Translations under genes and position numbers: made by a program
From: Methylobacterium fujisawaense
Lineage (GTDB): Bacteria > Pseudomonadota > Alphaproteobacteria > Rhizobiales > Beijerinckiaceae
Length of the DNA: 64,000 nucleotides
Assembly (NCBI RefSeq): GCF_014138435.1
Contig: NZ_JACJIM010000005.1
Location: 1 to 64,000 of the forward strand
Reading direction: 5' to 3'
Shown: one piece after another, positions 1 through 8,902 of the stretch
How the letters are laid out: every line of letters starts with the position of its first letter
Position numbering within the stretch: position 1 is the first letter of the stretch
Notes under the pieces: generated by a model
What the model saw: only the letters and a program-made list of their open reading frames with translations
The model's database searches: none
What the model was told of the DNA's origin: nothing

Positions 1-90
1 TGACGCGGAGCATCACCTGGTCCTTGTTGCGGATCGTGAGGTTGTTGATCACGGCGCCGCGCGCGCCCGCGGTGACACCGCCGCTCGGTG
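1..90 (-). pseudogene. Pilus secretin-like (CpaC/RcpA) fragment, cut off
   Basis: Read on the minus strand, these bases give one open frame containing NNLTIRNKDQVMLRV. This resembles the segment of Flp/Tad pilus secretins (CpaC/RcpA) where a 'DQVMLxVxVAEV' stretch opens the secretin core. The 5' part of the gene would lie at higher coordinates but is replaced by the C/G homopolymer block at 91-184, and the 3' part lies left of the window. Either the gene is truncated or the assembly is broken here. The family assignment rests on one short motif. Confidence 0.5.
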
Positions 91-184
<94 letters not shown>

Positions 185-201
185 GACGATTCCGGCAGCC
201 G

Positions 202-1188
202 CTACTCGACCAACTCGTCCACCTTCGCCATCAGCGAGGGCGAGATGGTCAGACCCAGGGTGGCGGCCGTCTTCAGGTTGAGCAGGGTGATGAAGCGCTC
301 GCTCGCCTGCACCGGCAGGTCGCCGACCACCGCGCCGCGCAGGATCCGGTCGAGGTAGCCCGCCGCCCGCTGCACATCCTGCTCGACGCTGGTCGTGTAG
401 GCGGCAAGGCCACCGAGGCGGACCGGCGCCGCATAGGCGTAGACGGCCGGGAGACGGTAGGCGGCCGCCAGGTCGACGATCCGCTGGCTGTACACGCCGG
501 TCACCGCGTCCGGCAGCGCGATGAGGCCGCCCTTCGGCTGGGCGGCGAAGCCGGTGATCGCCGCCTCGATCTCGGCGGCGTCGTGCACGCCGGCGATCCG
601 GGCGTCGATCCCGAGTTCGGGGCCGATCCGGGCCATCTCGGCCGTGTAGCCTGCGAGGCGCGCCCGGTAATCCGGGTTGATCAGGGCGAGGGCCCGCGTG
701 ACGCCGGGACTGAGTTCCTTCAGGAGTTGCAGCCACTTGCCGACGAGAATGAAGTCGAAGTTGGTGAAGCCGGTCAGGTTGCCGCCGGGCCGCGACAGGT
801 TGGATACGAAGCCGCCGCCGACCGGATCCTGCAGCATCATGAAGACGACCGGCACCGTCGTGGTCGCCCGCTGGAGCGCCGTCGCGCCGACGACGCCCTG
901 CGCAAGCACCACGTCGGGCTTGCGCGCCAGAATCTCCTCGGCCTGACCGCGCATCCGCTCGGCTTCGCCGTTGCCGTACTGCAGGTCGACGGCGAGGTTC
1001 TGGCCCCAGATCCAGCCGGCCCGATTGAGGCTCTCCTTGAGCGTGTCGACGATGACGGGACTGTCGGGATGCGCTTCGCCGTAGACCAGCAGGATCCCCA
1101 GGCGACGCTGACCCTTCGCCGGCCCGGCGGCGAGGGCCGGCCACGCGGCCGCGCCGCCGAGGCCCGCGATGACGTCGCGCCGTCTCAT
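202..1188 (-). CDS. ABC transporter substrate-binding protein, PF04392 type
   Basis: The protein has about 328 residues and opens with an arginine-rich, Tat-like leader (MRRRDVIAGLGGAAAWPALA), so it is probably exported. The body has the marks of the PF04392 ABC_sub_bind family: GILLVYGE near the start, 'IPVVF'-like strands, 'DPVGGGFVSNLSRPGGNLTGF', and a C-terminal 'LNLKTAATLGLTI'. I chose the ATG at 1188 because GGGAG lies 8 bases upstream; a GTG at 1209 is the longer alternative. It is a paralogue of the gene at 5010-5981 and follows the same operon after a 119-base gap. No permease or ATPase gene lies nearby, so a transport role is unproven. Confidence 0.85.
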   Translation of the reverse strand: MRRRDVIAGLGGAAAWPALAAGPAKGQRRLGILLVYGEAHPDSPVIVDTLKESLNRAGWIWGQNLAVDLQYGNGEAERMRGQAEEILARKPDVVLAQGVVGATALQRATTTVPVVFMMLQDPVGGGFVSNLSRPGGNLTGFTNFDFILVGKWLQLLKELSPGVTRALALINPDYRARLAGYTAEMARIGPELGIDARIAGVHDAAEIEAAITGFAAQPKGGLIALPDAVTGVYSQRIVDLAAAYRLPAVYAYAAPVRLGGLAAYTTSVEQDVQRAAGYLDRILRGAVVGDLPVQASERFITLLNLKTAATLGLTISPSLMAKVDELVE

Positions 1189-1328
1189 GCGCCGGTCTCC
1201 CGCCTTCACCCGTTCCGAGCCGCGCCGATCGGGAGGGGGTCCGATCGCGCGCCCGGGGATGGTAATAGGCGCTGCCTTAAGGCGGGGCTATCGCGGTTGC
1301 CGATGGGGATCCCGGCGGGGCGCGGAAC

Positions 1329-2594
1329 TCAGCGGACCTCGACCCGGCTGCCGCTGCCGCCGTTCAGGAGGCGCTTAAGGTGGAAGGCCGCGACCCCGTC
1401 GTCGGGACGCAGCCCGACCAGGGCCGCGAAGGCCGCGAGGGCGCCGGCCTCCCCGGCATCGAGCTTCGCGTAGGCGTCCTGATACTGGGCGAGCGGCGCG
1501 TCGCCGTAGACCGCCTCCGTCAGGGGTTCGTAGGCGCGCAGAGCCGTCTGCTTGCCGCGCAGGAGGAGGTCGCCGAGGGGCCGGCCGCGGAACTGCCCGG
1601 CCCGGATCACCACGGCCTCGCTGACGCAGATCCGCGTTCCGAACGCCTTGTTGGCGTTCTCCAGACGGGCCGCCGTGTTGATGGTGTCGCCGTAGGCCGT
1701 GTAGTCGAAGTATCGGCCGCCGCCGAAATTGCCCACGATCGCCGGCCCGGCATGGACGCCGATCCGCGTCACGCCGATCTCGATCCCCCGCTCCCGCCAG
1801 CGCGCGCGGAACACCTCGGCCACCTGGTCGAGGGCCAGCGCGCAATCCACCGCCCGGGCCGCGTGGTCCGGTTGGTCCCCCGGCGCCCCGAACAGCACGT
1901 GCAGGGCGTCGCCGACGATCTTGGCCACCGTCCCCTCGTGGGCGAAGACCACGTCGGTCATCTCGGCGAAGTAGCCGTTGAGGATCTCGGCGAGCTGCGC
2001 CGGGTCGAGGCTCTCCACCAGGCTGGTGAAGCCGGCAATGTCGGTGAACAGGGAGGCCACGTCGCGCCGGTGGCCGCCGAGTTCCAGGCCCGATGCATCC
2101 CCCGCGAGCCGCTCGGCAAGGTTGGGCGAGAAGTACCGGGCCAGAGAGGCATGCGCCCGCTCGGCCAGCGATTGCCGCCGCCGCCCCTCGCGCAGAGCCT
2201 CGACATGCCTCAGCGTCCGCTCGATCGTCGTCTCGAGATCCACGAAGTCGATCGGCTTCGTCAGGAAGTCGAAGGCACCCCGGTTCATCGCCGTGCGGAT
2301 GTTCGCCATGTCGCCATAGGCCGAGACGATGATGGTCGAGGGGCGCTCGGCAAGGTCCTGCAGCTTGGCGAGCAGCGTCAGCCCGTCCATGCGCGGCATG
2401 TTGATGTCGGACACGACCAGATCGACGTCGCGGTTGTCCGAGAGGCGGTCCAGGGCCTCCTGTCCGTCATGGGCGAACAGGAACGTGACGAGGCCCTGGC
2501 GGATCTGGCGGCGGAACTTCTGGGTGATCAGCGCCTCGAGATCCGGCTCGTCATCGACGACGAGGATCTTGGCGCTCGGCATGCCGGGGGTCAT
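1329..2594 (-). CDS. Response regulator with class III adenylate/guanylate cyclase domain
   Basis: This 421-residue protein has an N-terminal receiver domain (about 8-125) with acidic pocket VVDDE, phospho-acceptor D63 (SDINMP) and K113. A short helical linker leads to a class III nucleotide cyclase domain (about 175-365) with the metal-binding aspartates in [10 protein letters not shown] (D185) and VGDALHVLF (D229), and a [12 protein letters not shown] segment. It should make cyclic AMP or GMP when phosphorylated; substrate choice is not decided here. The gene overlaps the upstream receiver gene by ATGA (2591-2594), so the two are probably translationally coupled, and its partner kinase is most likely the one at 2986-5013. 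Confidence 0.9.
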   Translation of the reverse strand: MTPGMPSAKILVVDDEPDLEALITQKFRRQIRQGLVTFLFAHDGQEALDRLSDNRDVDLVVSDINMPRMDGLTLLAKLQDLAERPSTIIVSAYGDMANIRTAMNRGAFDFLTKPIDFVDLETTIERTLRHVEALREGRRRQSLAERAHASLARYFSPNLAERLAGDASGLELGGHRRDVASLFTDIAGFTSLVESLDPAQLAEILNGYFAEMTDVVFAHEGTVAKIVGDALHVLFGAPGDQPDHAARAVDCALALDQVAEVFRARWRERGIEIGVTRIGVHAGPAIVGNFGGGRYFDYTAYGDTINTAARLENANKAFGTRICVSEAVVIRAGQFRGRPLGDLLLRGKQTALRAYEPLTEAVYGDAPLAQYQDAYAKLDAGEAGALAAFAALVGLRPDDGVAAFHLKRLLNGGSGSRVEVR

Positions 2595-2989
2595 TCGGCC
2601 CCCGAGAGCGCGGAGAGGCGGCGGTCGATCTCGGCCTTCAGGACGGGGAAATCGATCGGCTTGGTGATCAGGCCCACCGCGCCGGCGGCGATGACCTTCT
2701 CGCGCGTCTCGGCATCGCCGTAGGCCGTGATCATGATCACCGGCACGTCGGGCCGGGCGGCGCGCACCCGCGGCAGCAATTCGAGGCCGGTCATCCCGGG
2801 CATGTTGATGTCGGAGAGCATTAGAATCAGGCTCGGATCGTTGGACCCGTTGATCCGGTCCAGGGCCTCCGCCGCCGAATGCGCGAAGCCCATCGCGAAC
2901 CGTTCGGCGCGCAGCTCGCGGCGGAACTGCTGCCGGAACAGGTCGGTCACGTCGGGTTCGTCATCGACGACGAGGATCAGGACGTTCAT
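2591..2989 (-). CDS. Single-domain response regulator (CheY-like)
   Basis: A stand-alone receiver domain of 132 residues with VVDDE (D9, D10), phospho-acceptor D60 in [10 protein letters not shown]88 in MITAYGD and K110 in ITKPID. All residues needed for phosphotransfer are present and there is no output domain. It sits between the sensor kinase and the receiver-cyclase gene, overlapping both by 4 bases. It may act as a phosphate relay or sink between kinase and cyclase. Confidence 0.9.
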   Translation of the reverse strand: MNVLILVVDDEPDVTDLFRQQFRRELRAERFAMGFAHSAAEALDRINGSNDPSLILMLSDINMPGMTGLELLPRVRAARPDVPVIMITAYGDAETREKVIAAGAVGLITKPIDFPVLKAEIDRRLSALSGAE

Positions 2990-5013
2990 GGTTGGCTCTC
3001 GGTCTCGGTCGCCGGCTGTGGAGGCGCAGCGGACGCGGTCGTCGTGACGCTCTGGCGCGGCAGGGTGATGGTGAACTCGGTGAAGGCGCCCGGCTCCGTG
3101 GCGACGTCCACCGTCCCGCCGTGTTGCTTGACGAGGATGTCGTGGCTCAACGAGAGCCCGAGCCCCGTTCCCTCGCCGGCCGGCTTCGTGGTGAAGAACG
3201 GATCGAACATCTTGGCCTTGACGCTGTCGGGGATACCGGTGCCGTTGTCGCGCACGCGGATCTCGATGCTGTCGCCCCGATCCCGGGTGGCGATCGACAG
3301 CGTCGGTTCGTAGCCCGGCTCCGCGCCGTCGGCCTTCTTCTCGGTGGCGTAGAATCCGTTCGACATCAGGTTGAGGAGGACCCGGGTGATCTCCTGGGGA
3401 AAGAGGTCGGCCGTGCCGGCGGCCGGATCGTAATCGCGCACGAGGGTCACGTTGAAGCTGGGTTTCGCCGCACGGGCTCCGTGATAGGCAAGATTCAGGC
3501 TCTCCTCGACCAGAGCGTTGACGTCCACCGGGCGATGCTCCCCGGACCCGGTGCGCGAGTGCAGCAGCATATTCTTGACGATCGAATCGGCACGCTTGCC
3601 GTGCTGGACGACCTTTTCGAGATTGCCCTTGAGAAGGCCGGTGATCTCCTCGACCTCCTCCCGCGTGCTCGGATCGAGCGAGGCGGGTTCGAGCACGTCC
3701 CGCAACTCCTCCACCAGCTCGTTCGAGAGCGATGCGAAGTTGTTGACGAAGTTCAGCGGATTCTTGATCTCGTGGGCGATGCCGGCGGTGAGTTGGCCCA
3801 GGGACGCGAGCTTCTCCGATTGCACGAGACGGCTCTGGGCTCTCTGAAGGTCATCGAGTGATTGATTGAGGTCGCGGGTCCGCTCCTCGACCTTGGCTTC
3901 CAAGGTCTCGTAGGATTCCTGGACGCGGCCCGCCATCGTGTTGAACCGGTGCGCAAGGGTCTCGATCTCGTCGCCGGTGCGGATCACGATGCGTTCCGAG
4001 AGGTCTCCGGATCCGAAGCGTTCTGCACCATCCTCCAGCTGTCGGATGGGAACGACCATGCGCCGCGCCAGAAAGGTTCCCGCCACGGCCGCCAGCAGCA
4101 CGCCGAGGCCCATCAGGGAGGTGGTCTGGATGACGGATTCCAGAGCCGGCCCCATCGCGTCGCGCAGCGATTCCTGCACGAACACGATCCAGTCGACCCG
4201 CGGGATGGTGGCATGGGCCGCCAGCACCCAGCCGCCGTCGAGGCCGGTGGTGATCTCGTAATCCTGTCCCGCCATCCGGGATCCGGGCAGCGCCGCCGCG
4301 ACCTCCGACAGACCGGACAGGTCGGTGTCACGCAGGACCAGACTCAGATCCGGGTGCGCGATCAGGCGTCCGGTCGCGGTCGTCACGAAGGCGTAGCCGT
4401 GCTCACCGACGTTGATCGCGCTGACCACGTCCCAGATCAGCTTCAGATTGACTTCCGCGACGGTCACGCCCGGGTCGCGGCCGGCATGGGCGACCGAGAC
4501 CGTCATGTAAGGCTCGGAACCGCGCCGGAAATAGACCGGGCCGAACCAGGTCTTCTGGGCGATGGCCTGGGTGAACCGCGGAGAGGTCGAGAAATCCTTG
4601 CCGCTGCTTACGGCGTCGGGTTCGAGCCGCGACACCCGCAGCTGTTCCTTTCCGGCCGGATCGAGATAGGCGACCTCCGTGATCGCCGGCGCCTGGCGCA
4701 GCAGGCGAATGAAGTCGTAACGCTGCTGCTCGGGGGGGATCCGCCGCCACTCGGCGCGGGTCGTCCAGCCGATCTGGCTCTCGATTCCGGACAGGAAGGC
4801 ATCGACGCGTTCGGCGGCCGCCCGCGCCTTGGTGCGCTGCGTCTCGATCGCCGTCCGCTTGGCGTCCTGATAGTTCAGGGTCAGGTCGACGGCCCCGTTG
4901 ATAAGCAGGACCAGGCTGACGAGGCCCACGAAGGCCACCGCGAACTTGACCGACAGCGGCACGCGGAGCCACCGCGGGACCGTATCTCCGGTCGGTGGGG
5001 GAAGCGCCGTCAC
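2986..5013 (-). CDS. Membrane sensor histidine kinase with periplasmic Cache domain
   Basis: A 675-residue kinase with a transmembrane segment at about 22-44, a periplasmic region (about 50-290) resembling a double Cache sensor, a second membrane segment at about 298-320, a HAMP domain to about 370, a coiled coil, then HisKA with H414 in GIAHEIKNPLNF. The HATPase domain has an N box (LLNLMSNGFYAT), DNGTGIPD and GTGLGLSLSHDI. It overlaps the binding-protein gene upstream and the receiver gene downstream by ATGA, so all are co-translated. The periplasmic domain is well placed to sense the ligand or the bound form of the PF04392 protein encoded just before it. Confidence 0.92.
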   Translation of the reverse strand: MTALPPPTGDTVPRWLRVPLSVKFAVAFVGLVSLVLLINGAVDLTLNYQDAKRTAIETQRTKARAAAERVDAFLSGIESQIGWTTRAEWRRIPPEQQRYDFIRLLRQAPAITEVAYLDPAGKEQLRVSRLEPDAVSSGKDFSTSPRFTQAIAQKTWFGPVYFRRGSEPYMTVSVAHAGRDPGVTVAEVNLKLIWDVVSAINVGEHGYAFVTTATGRLIAHPDLSLVLRDTDLSGLSEVAAALPGSRMAGQDYEITTGLDGGWVLAAHATIPRVDWIVFVQESLRDAMGPALESVIQTTSLMGLGVLLAAVAGTFLARRMVVPIRQLEDGAERFGSGDLSERIVIRTGDEIETLAHRFNTMAGRVQESYETLEAKVEERTRDLNQSLDDLQRAQSRLVQSEKLASLGQLTAGIAHEIKNPLNFVNNFASLSNELVEELRDVLEPASLDPSTREEVEEITGLLKGNLEKVVQHGKRADSIVKNMLLHSRTGSGEHRPVDVNALVEESLNLAYHGARAAKPSFNVTLVRDYDPAAGTADLFPQEITRVLLNLMSNGFYATEKKADGAEPGYEPTLSIATRDRGDSIEIRVRDNGTGIPDSVKAKMFDPFFTTKPAGEGTGLGLSLSHDILVKQHGGTVDVATEPGAFTEFTITLPRQSVTTTASAAPPQPATETESQP

Positions 5014-5981
5014 TCGACGATCTCATCGGCTTGGGCGAGAAGTGCCGACGAGATGTCCACGCCCATGCCGCGCGCGGATTTGAGGTTCACGATGAAGTCG
5101 AACTTCGTGGGCGCCTGGACGGGCAGGGTTGCCGGGTTCTCGCCGCGGAGAATGCGACCGACATAGGCCGCCGCCCGACGGACCGCCTCGGTCGGATCGG
5201 GACCGTACGACATCAGGCCGCCGCGATAGGCGAAGCGCCGGATGGCGAAGACCGTCGGGATCGTGTTGCGCGTCGTCAGCGCGACGATGCGATCGCCGTT
5301 GGCCTCGCTGAATGTCCCGGGCGCGACGATCAGCCCCCCGTGCCCCTGTCGCGCGAGATCTGCGATGACAGGATCGATGTCGGCAGTCTTCTCGACCTTT
5401 ACCACCCTGGGTTCGATTCCCAGCGCGGACGCGGTGCTGCGGAACGGCTCGGCGTAGAGGTTCTTGCCCCGGATCTCGGTGCTCGGATTCGACAGGAGCG
5501 TGACGCGTCGGATGCTCGGCACGGCTTCCTTGAGGGCCGCCACCCATTTTCCACCCAGGGGCGCCTCGTAGAGGGTGAAGCCCGTGATGTTGCCCCCCGG
5601 GCGTTGGAGGCTCTCCACATACCCGAACCCGACCGGATCGGAGGCGCCGACGAACACGATCGGAATCGTTCGGGTCGCCGTCGCGACGGCCGAGAGTTGC
5701 GCATTCAGATAAGCGAAGATGACCGGCGGCCTTGCGGCGACGAGTTCGGTCGCCAGGATCCGCGTCCGCTCGGGGTCGGCACCGCCCCAGCGGTGATCGA
5801 CGGGCTGATCCGGATGCCCCTGGTCGCGCAGGGCGGCATTGAACGCCTCCGCGAGCGCGCGACCTTCGTCATCGCTTTCCGTGAACGGCCAGAGCGCCGC
5901 CACGTGGGCCTGCGTCTGCGCTCCGGCGATGCGTGGCCATCCGGCCAGCGCCAATCCAGCGATTACGGTGCGCCGCCTCAT
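5010..5981 (-). CDS. ABC substrate-binding protein, PF04392 type, operon-leading
   Basis: About 323 residues from the ATG at 5981 (MRRRTVIAGLALAGWPRIAG), which supplies an arginine-rich signal peptide; the frame is open to 6074 but that extension looks non-coding. The body matches PF04392 (IPIVFVGASDPVGFGYVESL, RPGGNITGFTLYE, and a C-terminal VNLKSARGMGVDI). It is the first gene of the operon and its stop overlaps the kinase start by 4 bases. The paralogue at 202-1188 closes the same gene group. In this family such proteins are often encoded without a transporter; here a role as periplasmic receptor for the kinase is an inference from the overlap. Confidence 0.85.
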   Translation of the reverse strand: MRRRTVIAGLALAGWPRIAGAQTQAHVAALWPFTESDDEGRALAEAFNAALRDQGHPDQPVDHRWGGADPERTRILATELVAARPPVIFAYLNAQLSAVATATRTIPIVFVGASDPVGFGYVESLQRPGGNITGFTLYEAPLGGKWVAALKEAVPSIRRVTLLSNPSTEIRGKNLYAEPFRSTASALGIEPRVVKVEKTADIDPVIADLARQGHGGLIVAPGTFSEANGDRIVALTTRNTIPTVFAIRRFAYRGGLMSYGPDPTEAVRRAAAYVGRILRGENPATLPVQAPTKFDFIVNLKSARGMGVDISSALLAQADEIVE

Positions 5982-6120
5982 CCGACCATCGCGCCAAGTC
6001 TCCGCCCACGGCCCGCGCCGCGCAGCCCGGACCGCGCGCATCGGCCCGGCCCCCGCGATCGATCGCCGGAGCATAGTGCAAGCTCGGCATTGACACCACG
6101 CGCCGGCCCGCCGGCAACGC

Positions 6121-8430
6121 TCAAAATGCCAGCCGCATCCCGCCGACGATGTTCCGTGGAGCCCCCGCGAAGATCGAGCCGGTCGTCGTCGCCAGCACCG
6201 CCGCCCCGTTCTGGAGGCCGGTCGTGGCGCTGATCCCGTTGGCGAGATTCTGCGCGGAGGCCACGTAGGTCGTATCGAACAGGTTGCGCACTTCGAGATA
6301 GACGCTGAGCCGCTTGGCGTATCCGCCGGTCAGGTCCGTGGCGTAGTGCAGGTTGGCGTTGACGATCGCATAGCCCGGCGCCTTCAGCGAATTGGCATTG
6401 TCGAGGTAGAAGTCGCCCTGAACCACCGTCTCCACGAAGGCTCCGAGACCGGCGAGCGGCCCGCTCGGCACGTCGTAGCCCAGGCGGGCCAGCAGCTGGT
6501 GGGCCGGAACGCCGGGGATCCGGTTCCCCGCCCGGTCGAACCGACGGCTCAGGCTGCCCGCGCTGAGCTGCTCGGTGTAGCGGGTGTAGATCTGGTCGTC
6601 GAACGTGTAGGCCAGGGTTCCGCGCCAGCCGGGCGCGAAGGCCCAGTCGGCGCCGACCTCGATCCCCCGATGCTCCGAGGCGGGCGCGTTGAACGTGTAG
6701 GCGAGGAGGCCCGCCCCCGGCGATTGCGTGACCAGCTCGTTGCGGAAGAACTCGTAGAAGCCGGTGACGCTGAAGCGAAGATCCGTCACTGGACTCCACT
6801 CTGCGCCGAGATCGAAGCCCAGATTTTCCTGCGTCTGGAGCTGGGTGTTGTTGCCCGGAAGTCCGGCGGGGGTGATGAACAGGTTGCTCGCGGCCGGCGT
6901 CGTATAGCCGGTGGCGACCCGGCCGCGCAGCGCCCAGGCCGGATCCGGCCGGTAGACCAGCGCCAGTTCCGGGGCGACGTTGAGAAAGGAGCGGTTCGCG
7001 TCCGCCACTGTCCGCGTCGCGCCGCTCGCCGCGTAGCTGTAGGCCAGGTTGCGGCCGGTGATGGACGTGCTCTCGGCGCTGAGGCCGAGAACGCCGGTCC
7101 ATTGGTCCGACAGGGCGAGTTCGAGCCGCGCCCGGCCGTTGAGATTCGACTGCACCGCCGTCTGATCGCCGATCAGCGCCCCCAGGCGCGGACCGTCATA
7201 GGGCGCCCGGTTGAACGTCGTGATGTGGTTGTCGATCGTGTTGTAGGCCAGCGCGACGTAGCCGGTCGCCGGCAGACCGAACAGATCCCCCCGCCGGGTC
7301 AGGTCCGTCAGGAAATTCCAGGACGGATACGAGCCACGCGACGATGTCTGGTAGAAGGGCTGATCGAAATTGCGCTCGTCGAAGCCGAGCTGCGTGCGCC
7401 ACGTGGTGAAGGCGTCGATGTCGTGCTCCCAGCGGGCCGCCACGATGGTCCGGCGGTCGTTGCGCCCGAAGCCGCCTTCATCCGCCGTCACCGGCACGGT
7501 CGCGCCGAAGGCTCCGTTCCGGAACAGGTTGAAGGTGGTGCAGCCGGCCGCCGCGCTTGCGGCGGCGGCGCAGCCGCGCTGGTACGGGTTGATCCGGTAC
7601 TGGGCCAGGGACGAGCGGGCGGGAAGGTTGGCGTCGAGGGTGTTGTTGATCACCTTGAGGGTGAAGCGGTTGTCCGGGGTCGGAGTGTAGCTCGCGAGCA
7701 GATTGATGGTCTGCGTGTCATAGCTCGCATGGTCCTGATAGCCGTTGGCGCGGACGTCGCTCGCGAACAGGCTGATCTCGAACGGACCGCTGACGCCTCC
7801 GACGGTAAAGTAATTGCTGAGGTAGCCGAAGCTGCCGGCATCCACCCCGATCTCGTAGCCGTCGATCTCCCGCCCGGTCCGCGTCCGGAACGCGAGCGCG
7901 CCCCCGGTGGCGTAGTTGCCGAAGAGGGGCGATTGCGGCCCGCGGAACACGTCGATCCGGCTGTAGGCCCGCGGGTCCGTGAGGTCGAAGCGCGACGCCC
8001 CGTCCGGTTGGGTCAGGATGAAGCCGTCCTCCAGAACGACGGTGTTCTTGATCACGCCGGTGGAGCGGGCGTTGTTGCCGCGGATCGAGATCACCACGTC
8101 CCGGCCGCCATTGCCCTGCCGGACCGTGACGCCCGGGCTGTTCACCAGGACCGATCCGATGCTGGTCGCCGGCCGGTTCGCGATGGTGCCGTCCCGGCCG
8201 ATGCCGGTGACGATCTCGCCCACCGGATGCTCGATGACCGAGGGGGCCGCGCCGGGGGGGGCGGCCACGCCGAAAGGCGGGGCCGTGGTCCGGCCCGCAG
8301 ACGGCGCCGCTTCGCCCTCCACGGAGAGTTCGTCCAGCGTCACCGCGGTCTGGCCGAGGGCGGGGAGGGGGGTACCGGCAAGCAGAAGCGCGAGGGCGCG
8401 GCCGCGCAAGGCGGTCTGGTCGGGGGGCAT
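6121..8430 (-). CDS. TonB-dependent outer-membrane receptor
   Basis: The 769-residue protein has a signal peptide (ALALLLAGTPLPALG), a TonB-box-like TLDELSVEGE, a plug domain (about 75-190; IGSVLVNSPGVTVRQGNGG, SRIDVFRGPQSPLFGNYATGGALAF) and a long beta barrel ending in the terminal aromatic signature GMRLAF. It should import a metal chelate or siderophore across the outer membrane using TonB energy. It ends a four-gene minus-strand group with two DUF2946-like proteins and a PepSY membrane protein. The substrate cannot be read from the sequence; iron siderophores and copper are the usual options for such neighbours. Confidence 0.92.
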   Translation of the reverse strand: MPPDQTALRGRALALLLAGTPLPALGQTAVTLDELSVEGEAAPSAGRTTAPPFGVAAPPGAAPSVIEHPVGEIVTGIGRDGTIANRPATSIGSVLVNSPGVTVRQGNGGRDVVISIRGNNARSTGVIKNTVVLEDGFILTQPDGASRFDLTDPRAYSRIDVFRGPQSPLFGNYATGGALAFRTRTGREIDGYEIGVDAGSFGYLSNYFTVGGVSGPFEISLFASDVRANGYQDHASYDTQTINLLASYTPTPDNRFTLKVINNTLDANLPARSSLAQYRINPYQRGCAAAASAAAGCTTFNLFRNGAFGATVPVTADEGGFGRNDRRTIVAARWEHDIDAFTTWRTQLGFDERNFDQPFYQTSSRGSYPSWNFLTDLTRRGDLFGLPATGYVALAYNTIDNHITTFNRAPYDGPRLGALIGDQTAVQSNLNGRARLELALSDQWTGVLGLSAESTSITGRNLAYSYAASGATRTVADANRSFLNVAPELALVYRPDPAWALRGRVATGYTTPAASNLFITPAGLPGNNTQLQTQENLGFDLGAEWSPVTDLRFSVTGFYEFFRNELVTQSPGAGLLAYTFNAPASEHRGIEVGADWAFAPGWRGTLAYTFDDQIYTRYTEQLSAGSLSRRFDRAGNRIPGVPAHQLLARLGYDVPSGPLAGLGAFVETVVQGDFYLDNANSLKAPGYAIVNANLHYATDLTGGYAKRLSVYLEVRNLFDTTYVASAQNLANGISATTGLQNGAAVLATTTGSIFAGAPRNIVGGMRLAF

Positions 8431-8487
8431 CGGAGGACTCGTCTGATCGGTGGGGCAAGCGGCGGGGCCGCGGGCATGGGCAGGCGA

Positions 8488-8883
8488 TCAGGCGAAACGG
8501 GGCGGCCCTCGCGGTTGGCCGGGGATGCGGTGGACCGAGACGATGGGCCTGGGGGGCGGGATCGGCCACGTCACCGCATGCCAGCGCAGGCGACGGGCGA
8601 GACCGACCACCGTCGGAAGAAGCGGCGGGACGGCGCCGGCCCGACACAGCCCGCAGAGGCCGCAGCCCGTCAGTGCCGGCGCATGCGGACCGATGGCGAC
8701 TTCCGTCGCCTGATCCGGCCCATGCCCGCACAGGATCTGACCGGGCAGCGCCCACGGCGCCTGCGCCATCCGGAGGGCCACGGCCGGTGCCAGCGCCTGG
8801 ATCCAGAGCGCGCACACGATCAGCCCCGCACCCAGAAGGCCCGGGCGCCGGCGCGTCAGACGAGAACGGCTCCGCACGGGCAT
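8488..8883 (-). CDS. DUF2946-like membrane-anchored protein
   Basis: 131 residues with an N-terminal hydrophobic segment (about 16-36) and a cysteine cluster CGLCGLCR preceded by LCGHG, which fits the DUF2946 family often found beside TonB-dependent metal receptors. The cysteine and histidine content suggests metal handling, which is an inference. It lies 19 bases after the PepSY gene and 57 bases before the receptor gene. Confidence 0.65.
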   Translation of the reverse strand: MPVRSRSRLTRRRPGLLGAGLIVCALWIQALAPAVALRMAQAPWALPGQILCGHGPDQATEVAIGPHAPALTGCGLCGLCRAGAVPPLLPTVVGLARRLRWHAVTWPIPPPRPIVSVHRIPGQPRGPPRFA

Positions 8884-8902
8884 GGCGCCCGTCCGCTCCG
8901 GA

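Noticed and set aside
5401..5425. TTCGATTCCCAG sequence resembling a tRNA T arm
   Set aside because: It lies inside the binding-protein gene and no other tRNA arms surround it.
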